From RUG13409 sp045546135 (lineage in GTDB: Bacteria > Bacillota > Clostridia > Peptostreptococcales > Anaerovoracaceae), in contig JAZQCD010000006.1 of NCBI GenBank assembly GCA_045546135.1, forward strand, positions 1 through 64,000: a DNA stretch of 64,000 bases. Reading direction: 5' to 3'. The position numbers were made by a program, and so were the translations under genes. Numbering within the stretch: the stretch's first letter is position 1; each line of letters opens with the position of its first letter. The notes under the pieces are model-generated. The model worked only from the letters and a program-made list of their open reading frames with translations. It was not told the DNA's origin and made no database searches. This document shows, in pieces, positions 1 through 8,362 of this stretch.

Positions 1-233
1 TGATGAAGAAAGCATTGCGTTCTTTGGAAGACCTCGCCTTGGCTTTCTCGTCAGTGCCGGAAACATGGATTCCAAAGTCGGATCGTAGCCATGTCGTTCT
101 GTGAGCCAAGGAGTTGTAGTGGGGATTTGTCTTCCTAAGACCCGCTTGGCCTCCGACTTTGATGAAGAAAGCATTGCGTTCTTTGGAAGACCTCGCCTTG
201 GCTTTCTCGTCAGTGCCGGAAACATGGATTCCA
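1..233. repeat. 74-bp exact direct repeat inside ygiQ
   Basis: Bases 1-74 are identical to 160-233, an offset of 159 (53 codons). The left copy continues in the ygiQ frame and then hits TAG at 86-88. Because the left copy touches the window edge, the full repeat could be longer. It may be a real tandem duplication or an assembly or sequencing fault. Confidence 0.95.
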
Positions 234-1888
234 TGGTCAATCACTATACAGTGAATAAGAAAAAGCGCCACGATGATGCATATACACCTGGAGGCAAATC
301 AGGAAAAAGGCCTGACTATGCGACCATAGTATATTGCAATATGATAAAGAGAAGGTTCAAAGACGTTCCGGTCATCATAGGAGGCATAGAGGCAAGCCTT
401 AGGCGCCTTGCCCATTACGATTATTGGTCAAACAAGATCAGAAGGTCCATACTTCTTGACTCGGGAGCAGACCTGCTCCTTTACGGAATGGGAGAACTGA
501 GCGCAGTAGAGGCGGCCGAGGCTCTTGACAGCGGACTTGCCATAGAGGATATCACCTTTATCAGAGGTACTGTATACAAGACAAGAGAGATAGATAATGT
601 AATGGATCCAGTCATACTTCCAGATTATGACGAGCTTTTAAAAGATAAACTAACTTACGCCAAGAGCTTTTATGAGCAGTATATAAATACAGATTTCGTT
701 ACGGCAAAACCTCTTGTAGAAAAGTATGGTGAAAAGAGATACATAGTCCAGAATCCTCCTCAAAGGCCTCTTACCATGCAGGAGATGGACGATATATATG
801 ATCTTCCATATATGAATACCTATCATCCCTCCTATGAAAAGGATGGGGGAGTACCTGCCATAAAGGAAGTCAAATTCTCCCTTACAAGCAACAGGGGATG
901 CTTCGGCGGATGCAGTTTTTGCGCTCTTACTTTCCATCAGGGAAGGATAGTACAGGCGAGGAGTCATGATTCCATCATCAAAGAAGCAAAGGCAATGACA
1001 GAGGATCCTCAGTTCAAGGGGTACATCCACGATGTAGGAGGTCCCACTGCTGACTTCAGAAGGCCTGCCTGCGATAAGCAGCTTACAAAGGGAGTGTGCA
1101 CGGATAAACAGTGCCTTTTCCCAAAGCCCTGCAAGAATCTTAAGGCTACCCACACGGACTATGTCAAGCTTCTCAGAAAACTAAGAGAACTTCCAAGGGT
1201 CAAAAAGGTCTTCGTAAGGTCCGGCATCAGATTTGATTATGTACTTGCAGATAAGGACGACACCTTCCTAAGAGAGCTTTGCAAATATCATGTTAGCGGG
1301 CAATTAAGGACAGCTCCTGAGCATGTCTCGGACAATGTACTAAAGCTCATGGGAAAGCCTGAAAACAGCGTTTACAGGGAGTTCGTAAAGAGGTTCGATT
1401 CCATCAACAGGGAGCTGGGACTTGAGCAGTACGCAGTGCCCTATCTCATATCATCACACCCCGGATCAAAGCTGGAAGATGCAATAGCCCTTGCAGAAAG
1501 CATCAGAGATATGGGATATATGCCGGAGCAGGTACAGGATTTCTATCCTACGCCCTCTACAATATCCACCTGTATGTACTATACAGGTGTGGATCCAAGG
1601 ACCATGGAAAAGGTCTATGTGCCCACTGACATGTATGAAAAGAACATGCAAAGGGCTTTGATACAGTACAGAAAGCCCGAAAACTATGACCTGGTCAAAG
1701 AAGCACTCCTTAAGGCAGGCAGGGAAGACCTCATAGGCTATGACAGAAAGCACTGCCTCATAGCTCCCAGGAAGTCCGGCCAAAGCCGGATGGGAAAGGC
1801 CGGAAATAGACATGCCGGAAGCAAAGAGGCAGGAGACAGGTCTCACAGCAAGGGCAGGAAACAATTTAGGAACAACAAAGAAAGATGA
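101..1888 (+). CDS. YgiQ-family radical SAM protein, 5' end damaged
   Basis: This is a YgiQ-type radical SAM protein, an iron-sulfur enzyme family of unsettled function. The cluster-binding motif CFGGCSFC is seen at about residues 267-274, and the family hallmarks GNMDSM, HDDAYTPGG and GGIEASLRR are present. The open frame begins at a GTG (101) and gives 595 residues, but family members carry roughly 60-70 more N-terminal residues ahead of the point where this frame starts. Residues 4-16 fit the family poorly, whereas other frames of 85-159 give better matches, so there are probably indels here. Bases 1-74 repeat 160-233 exactly and run in the same frame into a stop at 86-88. The stop codon overlaps the region of the next gene. 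The family call is firm; whether the gene is intact is not. Confidence 0.85.
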   Translation: MSQGVVVGICLPKTRLASDFDEESIAFFGRPRLGFLVSAGNMDSMVNHYTVNKKKRHDDAYTPGGKSGKRPDYATIVYCNMIKRRFKDVPVIIGGIEASLRRLAHYDYWSNKIRRSILLDSGADLLLYGMGELSAVEAAEALDSGLAIEDITFIRGTVYKTREIDNVMDPVILPDYDELLKDKLTYAKSFYEQYINTDFVTAKPLVEKYGEKRYIVQNPPQRPLTMQEMDDIYDLPYMNTYHPSYEKDGGVPAIKEVKFSLTSNRGCFGGCSFCALTFHQGRIVQARSHDSIIKEAKAMTEDPQFKGYIHDVGGPTADFRRPACDKQLTKGVCTDKQCLFPKPCKNLKATHTDYVKLLRKLRELPRVKKVFVRSGIRFDYVLADKDDTFLRELCKYHVSGQLRTAPEHVSDNVLKLMGKPENSVYREFVKRFDSINRELGLEQYAVPYLISSHPGSKLEDAIALAESIRDMGYMPEQVQDFYPTPSTISTCMYYTGVDPRTMEKVYVPTDMYEKNMQRALIQYRKPENYDLVKEALLKAGREDLIGYDRKHCLIAPRKSGQSRMGKAGNRHAGSKEAGDRSHSKGRKQFRNNKER

Positions 1889-1899
1889 GGATATACAAA

Positions 1900-2376
1900 A
1901 TGAAAACATTCGTAATTGAAATGGAAAACGGACAGAAGATGTGCGGAGAACTCTACGAGGACATAGCACCAAAGAGCGTAGAGAACTTCGAAAAGCTTGC
2001 AAACAGCAGTTTCTATGACGGACTGACCTTCCACAGAGTCATCCCCGGATTCATGATCCAGGGAGGATGCCCAAAGGGCAACGGAACAGGCGGTCCGGGA
2101 TACTCTATCGTAGGTGAATTTGCAGCCAACGGATTTAAGAATGATCTCAAACACACAAGAGGAGTTCTTTCCATGGCAAGAGCAATGGATCCAAATTCAG
2201 CAGGATCTCAGTTCTTCATCATGGTAGCTGATGCACCACATCTCGACGGACAGTATGCAGCCTTCGGAAAGGTCACTTCCGGAATGGAAGCAGCCGATGA
2301 GATCGTAAGCGTTGCAACGGACTGGATGGACAAGCCCCTTGAACCTGTCGTGATCAAGAGTATAAGAGTTGAATAG
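1900..2376 (+). CDS. Cyclophilin-type peptidyl-prolyl isomerase
   Basis: A cytoplasmic single-domain cyclophilin of 158 residues with no signal peptide; it catalyses cis-trans isomerisation of peptidyl-proline bonds. The motifs FHRVIPGFMIQGG, AGSQFFIM and FGKV are all present. An ATG at 1885 overlaps the ygiQ stop, but the ATG at 1900 is preferred because GATGAGG at 1884-1890 sits at ribosome-binding distance and the protein then begins with the usual beta strand (MKTFVIEMENG). It is closely coupled to ygiQ and probably cotranscribed. The assignment is secure; its client proteins are unknown. Confidence 0.92.
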   Translation: MKTFVIEMENGQKMCGELYEDIAPKSVENFEKLANSSFYDGLTFHRVIPGFMIQGGCPKGNGTGGPGYSIVGEFAANGFKNDLKHTRGVLSMARAMDPNSAGSQFFIMVADAPHLDGQYAAFGKVTSGMEAADEIVSVATDWMDKPLEPVVIKSIRVE

Positions 2377-2392
2377 GTTCTAAAGTAAATAG

Positions 2393-2421
2393 TTGTATCT
2401 TCAAATATCAAATGATATAAT
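2393..2421 (+). promoter_or_regulatory. Promoter of the HTH-Uma2 gene
   Basis: TTGTAT (2393-2398), a 17-nt spacer and TATAAT (2416-2421) form a good vegetative promoter reading into the gene starting at 2466. The -10 lies inside a long perfect palindrome. Confidence 0.65.
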
Positions 2422-2441
2422 TAATATATCATTTGATATTT
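2403..2441. promoter_or_regulatory. Palindrome over the promoter (operator or terminator)
   Basis: A perfect 17-bp inverted repeat (AAATATCAAATGATATA at 2403-2419 and its complement at 2425-2441) with a 5-nt centre. It covers the -10 and the likely start of transcription, as a repressor operator would. A short T-run at its right edge means it might also terminate the cyclophilin transcript. The downstream gene encodes an HTH domain that could bind here (inference). Confidence 0.6.
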
Positions 2442-2465
2442 TTATATATGCAAAGAGGTGCTTAT

Positions 2466-3245
2466 ATGACTATTGAAGAGATGCAGCAAAGAAAAAGGGA
2501 ACTGGGTCTTACGAATCAGGACATCGCAGACAGATGCGGACTTTCCGTACCCACTGTGCAAAGGATACTTACAGATAAAGAATACAGCGCAAGGACCTAT
2601 ACGAAAGCAATGATAGAGATGGTCCTGCAAGACGAACCCGTCCTCCATGAGGGCGAAGCAGCTTACAAATATGGGTATATGAAAAAGAAACAGGGTGAGT
2701 ATACCGTAGATGACTATTTTGAGCTTCCTGATGATGAAAGATATGAACTCATTGACGGGGTGATATACGACATTGCTTCTCCGACACTGAATCACCAGGA
2801 TATAGCTACAAGTATAGGAATACAGCTTAACTCGTTCGTTAAAAAGAACAAAGGCAAATGCAAAGTCATATCCTCTCCTTTGGATCTTACCATCGGAAAG
2901 AAAACAGTTATACAGCCGGATGTGATAGTGATCTGCGATAGATCAAAAACAGAGAACGGAATATTAAAAGGCGCTCCGGATCTTGTAATGGAAGTGACTT
3001 CGCCATCAACAAAAAGCAGAGATCATGTACTTAAGCTTAATAAATACAAGGAATGCGGTGTAAGAGAATATTGGATAGTAGATCTAAAGGCTGACCAGAT
3101 CTTGGTCTATCTATTTGGCGAAGAATGGGGCACGGATGAAGATATATCTATAAAAATGTACTCCTTTAAGGATAAGGTCCCCGTATCAATTTGGGGTGGC
3201 AAATGCCTGGTAGATTTTGAAGAGATCAAAAATGATCTCTGGTAG
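2466..3245 (+). CDS. XRE-type HTH fused to Uma2-family (DUF820) nuclease-like domain
   Basis: A 259-residue two-domain protein. Residues 1-45 form an XRE/LacI-like helix-turn-helix (LTNQDIADRCGLSVPTVQRI). Residues about 75-240 form a Uma2 (DUF820) domain, a predicted PD-(D/E)xK fold; the matching acidic and basic residues lie in QPDVIVI, DLVMEVTSPS and YKECGVREYWIVD. Uma2 proteins are common in cyanobacteria and some Firmicutes and have no settled biological role. The ATG at 2466 is chosen over 2433 because AAGAGGTG precedes it at normal spacing. It is monocistronic, with its own promoter overlapped by a palindrome, which suggests self-repression (inference). Confidence 0.8.
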   Translation: MTIEEMQQRKRELGLTNQDIADRCGLSVPTVQRILTDKEYSARTYTKAMIEMVLQDEPVLHEGEAAYKYGYMKKKQGEYTVDDYFELPDDERYELIDGVIYDIASPTLNHQDIATSIGIQLNSFVKKNKGKCKVISSPLDLTIGKKTVIQPDVIVICDRSKTENGILKGAPDLVMEVTSPSTKSRDHVLKLNKYKECGVREYWIVDLKADQILVYLFGEEWGTDEDISIKMYSFKDKVPVSIWGGKCLVDFEEIKNDLW

Positions 3246-3290
3246 TGATGAAAAAACAACCACGCTGGACTGCATGGTTATATTTTACAG

Positions 3291-3319
3291 TTGCGTTATG
3301 CGTATTAAATGCGTATAAT
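3291..3319 (+). promoter_or_regulatory. Promoter of the hic locus
   Basis: TTGCGT (3291-3296), a 17-nt spacer and TATAAT (3314-3319), followed by AGGAG at 3332-3336 and the hicA ATG at 3344. Promoter and ribosome-binding site are intact even though the toxin gene is not. Confidence 0.7.
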
Positions 3320-3343
3320 ACTATTGGGATTAGGAGAATAACT

Positions 3344-3427
3344 ATGAAACGTAGGGACCTTATTAAACTGCTCAAAAGGAATGGGTGGAGAAATGAAAAG
3401 TGCATATCCGGTAATACTTACACATGA
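3344..3427 (+). pseudogene. hicA: hicA toxin remnant
   Basis: The frame opens with MKRRDLIKLLKRNGWR, the typical first helix of HicA, an mRNA interferase toxin of about 60 residues. After codon 16 the family sequence stops abruptly: the double-stranded-RNA-binding core with the catalytic histidine is missing, and the frame runs out of frame through the start of hicB to a stop at 3425-3427. The ribosome-binding site and ATG of hicB lie immediately after the break, so a single internal deletion of roughly 45 codons explains the structure. The 27-residue product cannot be an active toxin. Confidence 0.75.
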
Positions 3428-3788
3428 AGATGCGGGCTATTCGGTATATATACCTGATTTTGACGCAAATACACAAGGTAAAGATCTTCCTGATGCTATC
3501 GAAATGGCAAGAGATGCAATCGGATTGATGGGGATCGATATGGAAGATGATCATAAGACACTTCCTGTACCCAGTCAGTTAAAAGATATAAACTATGGTA
3601 CTAATGCGATCGTTTCTCTGGTGGATGTAGATTTTGATGATTACAGAAGAAGAAATGAGCAAAGGATCGTGAAAAAGAACTGTTCTCTTCCTAGTTGGTT
3701 GGCCTATGCTGCAGAGAAGGCGAATATCAATTTTTCTCAAACACTTCAGAGTGCTCTCAAACAAGCCTTAAATATCGCAGATAATTAA
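3393..3788 (+). CDS. hicB: HicB-family antitoxin (orphaned)
   Basis: HicB antitoxins neutralise HicA and repress their own operon. Here the N-terminal half (MKSAYPVILTHEDAGYSVYIPDF and the following DAIEMARDAIGLMGI) is the degraded RNase H-like HicB fold. The C-terminus (CSLPSWLAYAAEKANINFSQ) is a ribbon-helix-helix DNA-binding segment. The ATG at 3393 is preferred over 3381 because GGTGGAG stands just before it. Its length of 131 residues is normal. The upstream hicA is only a stub, so this antitoxin may now act as a stand-alone repressor or protect against related toxins elsewhere (inference). Confidence 0.85.
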   Translation: MKSAYPVILTHEDAGYSVYIPDFDANTQGKDLPDAIEMARDAIGLMGIDMEDDHKTLPVPSQLKDINYGTNAIVSLVDVDFDDYRRRNEQRIVKKNCSLPSWLAYAAEKANINFSQTLQSALKQALNIADN

Positions 3789-3795
3789 CAAAAAA

Positions 3796-3822
3796 AAGCT
3801 CAGTTCAAGGCGAACTGAGCTT
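3796..3822. terminator. Bidirectional terminator between hicB and thiT
   Basis: An 11-bp perfect stem (AAGCTCAGTTC at 3796-3806, complement at 3812-3822) with a 5-nt loop. An A-run to its left supplies the U-tract for thiT on the minus strand; the right side is moderately T-rich for hicB. Confidence 0.85.
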
Positions 3823-3844
3823 ATCTTTGAATGAAATTGATCTT

Positions 3845-4405
3845 CTAGTGACTTTTTGCTACTCTGTCAAGAAGTGGTGCTATTAGAAGGCATGCGATTA
3901 CAGCTATTATAGTGTTTGGAAGCATATAAGTGCCGTTGTAGAGTATTGAATAAATAAACGGATTTGGCATCTGCATTCCAAGGAATGTCTCCGGCATATA
4001 CTCTGCATATACAGTTACTCCGCTTATGAAGTGGATGATGAAACGTCCAACACATCCTATGAGAGCAGCTGTTGCAAGTTTATTGTTTTTTGATCCTCTT
4101 AAAAGTCCTGCAAAACCTACGAATGCATATGCTACTGAGTAGTCAAGAAGGAGCGATGCAAGGTTTACTGCAAATCCTGCAGCAAGGAAATACTTTAAGG
4201 TTCCGAATGCACATCCTGCGACTACGCCCCAGAGCGTTCCCCATCTGAAAGCAAAGATGATGAGAGGGATCATGACGAAGTCGATAGATCCTCCGAATCC
4301 GCCAAAGGATAGACCGATGGGAATCTTGAGGTAGGATAGAGCAAGTGAGAGGGCAACGCAAAGAGCACCTTCAGCAAGCATTCTTGTTTTGTTTTGTACG
4401 TTCAT
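3845..4405 (-). CDS. thiT: Thiamine ECF transporter S component ThiT
   Basis: A 186-residue hydrophobic protein with about six membrane segments, matching the ThiT (YuaJ) family. It is the substrate-binding membrane subunit that captures thiamine and works with the shared ECF module (EcfA1, EcfA2, EcfT), which is not in this window. The start shown follows AAAGGACAGG. The 186-nt region upstream contains a TATAAT on the minus strand (4465-4470) without a convincing -35, and I see no THI-box riboswitch, which often precedes this gene. It stands alone, convergent with hicB. The family call rests on overall resemblance; another riboflavin- or thiamine-like S component is possible. Confidence 0.75.
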   Translation of the reverse strand: MNVQNKTRMLAEGALCVALSLALSYLKIPIGLSFGGFGGSIDFVMIPLIIFAFRWGTLWGVVAGCAFGTLKYFLAAGFAVNLASLLLDYSVAYAFVGFAGLLRGSKNNKLATAALIGCVGRFIIHFISGVTVYAEYMPETFLGMQMPNPFIYSILYNGTYMLPNTIIAVIACLLIAPLLDRVAKSH

Positions 4406-4591
4406 GAATAATACCTGTCCTTTTTATATATCAAAAGATATGTTTAAACAACAATTACTTTTGTATTATACACCATGAAATAAAAAATGGACTGCAAATT
4501 ATACGAATCCGTAAATAATGTCTAAAAACGAAGTAATTTGTGTATTTATACGATAATACGCGGTCAAACTGAAATATTTATTCATATTTGA

Positions 4592-5959
4592 TCAAATAAC
4601 CGATAATCCGACGGGTATGGTCCTTTCGTATTCGCTGTTATCTTCTTTGTGCCTGTCAGAGATAAGGAGCTTTCTTTCTCCGCTTAAAAGGATCTGTGCC
4701 GATCCTCCTCCGTCCAAATTTACAGCATTGATAAGACCAAGGTCACTGCATATGTGAGCCATCTCAGAAAGGCTGGTTCCGCAGCTGAAGTTTCCTTTGC
4801 TTGCTTCCTTTAGATCGTCGAATTTTCCGGGTCCTTCTGCCCACACTATGACAGGACGACCATCCTTATCACATCCAAGGGCCATCCTCGGCGCTCTGTC
4901 CTTTTCATAGTTCCTCGGATAAAGACTTGGGGGTATGGGAAGGGCAATTGGGTTCCTTATATTCGAAAAATAGGATCTGAATCCTTTTACTTCATCTCCG
5001 TTTATCACGGCGCTGTTTCCGGCCTGAATGCCGAATTTGACATCTTCCAAGCCATGATAGATCACATCTTTTCCGGCAAGATTTGAGATATCTTTGAGGT
5101 AGTTCTTTTGGATCTGAAGGACAAAACCTGCAGAGGGGATGATGATCTTTTTGTGATCTGAAACTGCTATGACCTTTGTACCTATTATGGCTAGGTCAAT
5201 TCCTTTGCCGTCAGTCCATCTTCTCTTTGATCTTTCAAAAAGCTTAGCATTGACTCCTGGAGTAAATATCTTTCCGTCAATTTCAAAACTGAGATCCGAC
5301 AGTTTTGGCCGTTCTATTTTTACGCTGCCGTCCGGCATTACGAAAAGTGCTTCTCTTTCAAAAAGAGGAGGGTCAAGGCAGACACCATCCTTGATGCGAA
5401 GACCTATAGGTTTTCCTATGATGTCGTATGGCGACCCTATATCGAACATGTCCATGGTAAAGAAGCCCGCATTTGACAAAAAACGATATTCATCCTTTTT
5501 GCTGCTCAGGTGACCTAGCTTATTGGATATACAAAGGACTCTGCAGTGGAAGGGCCTTGTTCCTTTTATTATCCTTAAAAGGCCTCTTTTCTTAAGTTCG
5601 TCTACGAATGCTTTCCCTTTCTCATCGCTTGGCTCAAACCGGCTTCCCTTGATATATTGTCTCAGGGCAATTGAAGTTGCTACTTCTTTGTCAGATACAG
5701 TTCCGTATATTGTATCGAAAGGAAATGGCATCTTCATATCGTACGGAAGAGAGAAAAAGACCAAAGTACCAAAAAGATAGGGAGCCTTCGGTATGATGAA
5801 CTTCTCGTAGAGATCGCAGACCTGGTCAAAGGCTTTTTCTGATGGCTTAGGGTATACAAAATCAAGAGAGTCCCAGTCAGGAAGTTTCACAGACCGGACT
5901 CTCTGGATAGATCCATCTTTGTATGTATATGTTTTTAAATTATCTTCGATATCGTTCAA
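4592..5959 (-). CDS. Phosphodiester glycosidase family protein (NAGPA-like)
   Basis: The C-terminal half carries the NAGPA/phosphodiester glycosidase signature: NAGFFTMD at about residue 164, then NLDGGGSAQILLSG and IPVGL near the C-terminus. Relatives hydrolyse GlcNAc-1-phosphodiesters or cell-envelope phosphodiesters. The length is 455 residues. No signal peptide is visible, so it appears cytoplasmic, unlike many family members. The first codon is TTG with no strong ribosome-binding site, 9 nt after the transporter stop, so the exact start is uncertain. It is the last gene of a three-gene operon with a GPH-type transporter and a hydrolase, suggesting intracellular cleavage of an imported glycosyl phosphodiester (inference). 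Confidence 0.75.
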   Translation of the reverse strand: MNDIEDNLKTYTYKDGSIQRVRSVKLPDWDSLDFVYPKPSEKAFDQVCDLYEKFIIPKAPYLFGTLVFFSLPYDMKMPFPFDTIYGTVSDKEVATSIALRQYIKGSRFEPSDEKGKAFVDELKKRGLLRIIKGTRPFHCRVLCISNKLGHLSSKKDEYRFLSNAGFFTMDMFDIGSPYDIIGKPIGLRIKDGVCLDPPLFEREALFVMPDGSVKIERPKLSDLSFEIDGKIFTPGVNAKLFERSKRRWTDGKGIDLAIIGTKVIAVSDHKKIIIPSAGFVLQIQKNYLKDISNLAGKDVIYHGLEDVKFGIQAGNSAVINGDEVKGFRSYFSNIRNPIALPIPPSLYPRNYEKDRAPRMALGCDKDGRPVIVWAEGPGKFDDLKEASKGNFSCGTSLSEMAHICSDLGLINAVNLDGGGSAQILLSGERKLLISDRHKEDNSEYERTIPVGLSVI

Positions 5960-5968
5960 TTTGGTATT

Positions 5969-7363
5969 TTATGCTGCAGGGCCGTACTTTTCTTTAAGCA
6001 GGTCTTCGGCTTCTTCCTTGCTTATTTCTCCGTTGTTGTATTTAGACATGACCTGAACATCCTTTGTCCTCAGTTTGTAGAAGCAAAGGAGTATTATGAG
6101 GGCGATGCAAAAACCTGCTGCCGGGAAGAAGCAAAAGAGCTTCCATACTCCGCTTGCAACTCCTTCAGGCTGAATTGCATTTTCTCCTTCGATGAAACCT
6201 GTCATAGATAGAGTGAAGAGGACTATAGTGCCTATGAGAGCATTCTTGAGTTTTGCAGCAAAGCACTGAAGGGAGAAGGTTACTCCCGCAGCCCTTGTTC
6301 CTGTCTTGTACATTCCGTATTCGACAGTATCTGCTATCAGCATGTAAATGATGACCTGCCAGAAACCAAGGCCTGTACATTTGAGCATTATCATTGCAAT
6401 GGCAGCGCCTAAGGAATCATATCCGACAAAGTATGTGACTATGTCCATGAGAATTGCAAAGGCAAGGCCTGCACAAAGGACATGGAACTTGTCCCACTTC
6501 TTTGAAAGGACAGGTACCATAGCAGAAACTACGATGACTGAGATGGCAACGCCTCCTGCAACAAGGGTGGCTGCATTCTCCTGTCCGAGGCATATTCTTC
6601 CCATGTATATGGCCATCTTTTGCTCTACGCTGGACATTCCGAGAAGCAGCAGGCAAAGTAGAGCTACCAGAAGGAAGTTATTGTGCTTTAGATATTTGAT
6701 CATCTCTTTGAATGTAGGATTCTCAGCTGCTTTTGCAGATTCTGTGTGCCTTTCCTTTACCCAGAAAAGCATAGGGATCATCAGGACTATGGAGACGACA
6801 ACGAATATGATGCAGGATGTAAGCCACCCGAACATGGGTCTGATGCTTGGAATGAGCACTGTTGCAAGTACTCCTCCGACCATAGACCAGAGCTTTCCTC
6901 CTGCAATGATAGAGGTCCTTTCCTCCACATTGCTTGTCATGACCGTGGTAACAGCAAAGGCTGGAGCATCAAGAAGGGTATATGACATATCCCAGAGTAT
7001 GTATGCAATGAGGAACCAAACTATCTTTGTGGTGTCGGTCATGTTTTTTGGAATAGCAAACATGGCTACAGTAGTAATACCGACAGCTGCTGTTCCTATC
7101 CTGACCCATGGAATGAATTTTAGGCCGTTTTTAAATGTGTGCCTGTCGACTATATATCCGAAGAAGACATCATTTACGGCATCCCAAAGTTTTGGGATGA
7201 TGAGTATTGCTGCAGCAGTTGCTGCTGCAATGCCTATGTCAGTAAGAAAAGTTTCTACATATCCTGCAAATCCAAGGATCAGATTCTGTCCCAGGAAAAA
7301 CATTGCATATGCTATGGGTTCTCTTTTCTCTGTTTGAAATCCTATGCGTTCCTTTTTGCTCAT
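5969..7363 (-). CDS. GPH/MFS_2 family cation-coupled sugar transporter
   Basis: A 464-residue protein with about 12 hydrophobic membrane segments, matching the glycoside-pentoside-hexuronide:cation symporter family. The N-terminus (PIAYAMFFLGQNLILGF) and the IPKLWDAVNDVFFGYIVDR stretch, the family's conserved acidic region, are typical. Members import glycosides or modified sugars with Na+ or H+. It sits between a hydrolase (26 nt upstream) and a phosphodiester glycosidase (9 nt downstream) and is probably cotranscribed with both. The substrate cannot be read from the sequence. Confidence 0.85.
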   Translation of the reverse strand: MSKKERIGFQTEKREPIAYAMFFLGQNLILGFAGYVETFLTDIGIAAATAAAILIIPKLWDAVNDVFFGYIVDRHTFKNGLKFIPWVRIGTAAVGITTVAMFAIPKNMTDTTKIVWFLIAYILWDMSYTLLDAPAFAVTTVMTSNVEERTSIIAGGKLWSMVGGVLATVLIPSIRPMFGWLTSCIIFVVVSIVLMIPMLFWVKERHTESAKAAENPTFKEMIKYLKHNNFLLVALLCLLLLGMSSVEQKMAIYMGRICLGQENAATLVAGGVAISVIVVSAMVPVLSKKWDKFHVLCAGLAFAILMDIVTYFVGYDSLGAAIAMIMLKCTGLGFWQVIIYMLIADTVEYGMYKTGTRAAGVTFSLQCFAAKLKNALIGTIVLFTLSMTGFIEGENAIQPEGVASGVWKLFCFFPAAGFCIALIILLCFYKLRTKDVQVMSKYNNGEISKEEAEDLLKEKYGPAA

Positions 7364-7389
7364 GATTCCTCCTTATATATTCTTTCCAT

Positions 7390-8328
7390 CTAAATGATGC
7401 CGTACTTTTGGCAAAACTCCTTTATAGTCTCGTAATACTCCTCATGCTCCATGAAGCATGCTTTTACATGAGGACAGTTTTCAAACACCTTGATCTCTTT
7501 TGGACCGACCTTTGCTTCATATAGTTTGTATACATTTTCTGTAGGGACGAAACGATCCTGTCCTCCGTGGATAAAGAGCATAGGTACATCGATCTTTCTT
7601 ACGCAGTCTATGGGGCGTATATCATCTATCTTGTGCTCATTTCTTTTGTCAAAATACATGATGGTAAGGGGACTGAAAGGGAAATTAGGAAGTTTGGCTT
7701 TGTACTTAAGGCATGCAGGGACTTCGTCTCTCATAGTTGCATACCCTCCGTCCTCGTAAACAAAGCTCATCCAAGGAAGTTTTGGTGCTGCCATCATTAC
7801 AGTAGCTGCTCCCATGGATTCTCCTCCCATGCCGAATACAGTGCCTTCCGGAAATCTCTTTCTCATTTCCTCTGCTATGAAGACGAGATCTTCAGATTCT
7901 TCATATCCCATGGTACATCTGTCTGCGCCGCTTTCTCCGTGAGCAGGCTGATCATAGATGATCACATTAAAACCGAGCCTGTGCCACACTTCAGCTTGAG
8001 CAAGCATGGTATATCTGTTTGCAGTGACTCCGTGGACAAGGATCACAGCTCTTTCCTTGCCGTTAGAAAAGCTACGGTCCTTTTCAGCTCTTATGACAGA
8101 TCCTCTTATCTCGTAACCATTTGGTACAGTCAATTCAAAGTCTTCAAGTTCAAGGCTGTCATAGGTCTTTTTAAGGTCGTAACCGAATTTAGGGATGACT
8201 TCAAATTCATGTTCTTTGGAATAGGCTTTAGGATGGCAAATTGCATCTTCGCATTTGCTTGAGATAGCAAAAACAAGGATCACTGCCAAAACTATTAGTA
8301 TTAATAAGGTAATGAAGAAATACTGCAT
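7390..8328 (-). CDS. Membrane-anchored alpha/beta hydrolase
   Basis: An alpha/beta-hydrolase of 312 residues. One hydrophobic helix (about residues 3-23) anchors it to the membrane; the catalytic domain follows. VILVHGVTANRYT is the oxyanion region, GMGGESMGA holds the nucleophile serine (G-x-S-x-G), and the sequences near HGGQDRFVPTE and CPHVKA supply the likely Asp and His. The start follows AGGTGAG. It is the first gene of the minus-strand operon with the transporter and the phosphodiester glycosidase and has a clear promoter at 8363-8391. Which ester or amide it cuts is unknown. Confidence 0.82.
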   Translation of the reverse strand: MQYFFITLLILIVLAVILVFAISSKCEDAICHPKAYSKEHEFEVIPKFGYDLKKTYDSLELEDFELTVPNGYEIRGSVIRAEKDRSFSNGKERAVILVHGVTANRYTMLAQAEVWHRLGFNVIIYDQPAHGESGADRCTMGYEESEDLVFIAEEMRKRFPEGTVFGMGGESMGAATVMMAAPKLPWMSFVYEDGGYATMRDEVPACLKYKAKLPNFPFSPLTIMYFDKRNEHKIDDIRPIDCVRKIDVPMLFIHGGQDRFVPTENVYKLYEAKVGPKEIKVFENCPHVKACFMEHEEYYETIKEFCQKYGII

Positions 8329-8362
8329 ATCTCACCTCAAAAGACAGATATATGATATATTA

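Noticed and set aside
3245..3343. The 60-codon frame starting at 3245 as a real gene
   Set aside because: The hicA promoter and ribosome-binding site lie inside it, and only its part after the ATG at 3344 resembles a family (HicA).
4406..4591. Possible TPP riboswitch before thiT
   Set aside because: The 186 nt are AT-rich and lack the CTGAGA and GATCTGGATAATGCC-type conserved blocks of the THI box.
6348..7337. A 329-codon plus-strand open frame across the transporter gene
   Set aside because: It is antisense to a clear 12-helix GPH transporter with a promoter and partner genes; the translated sequence has no recognisable features.
7567..8262. A 231-codon plus-strand open frame across the hydrolase gene
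   Set aside because: It mirrors the alpha/beta hydrolase with its GxSxG motif on the other strand; it is a shadow of that gene.
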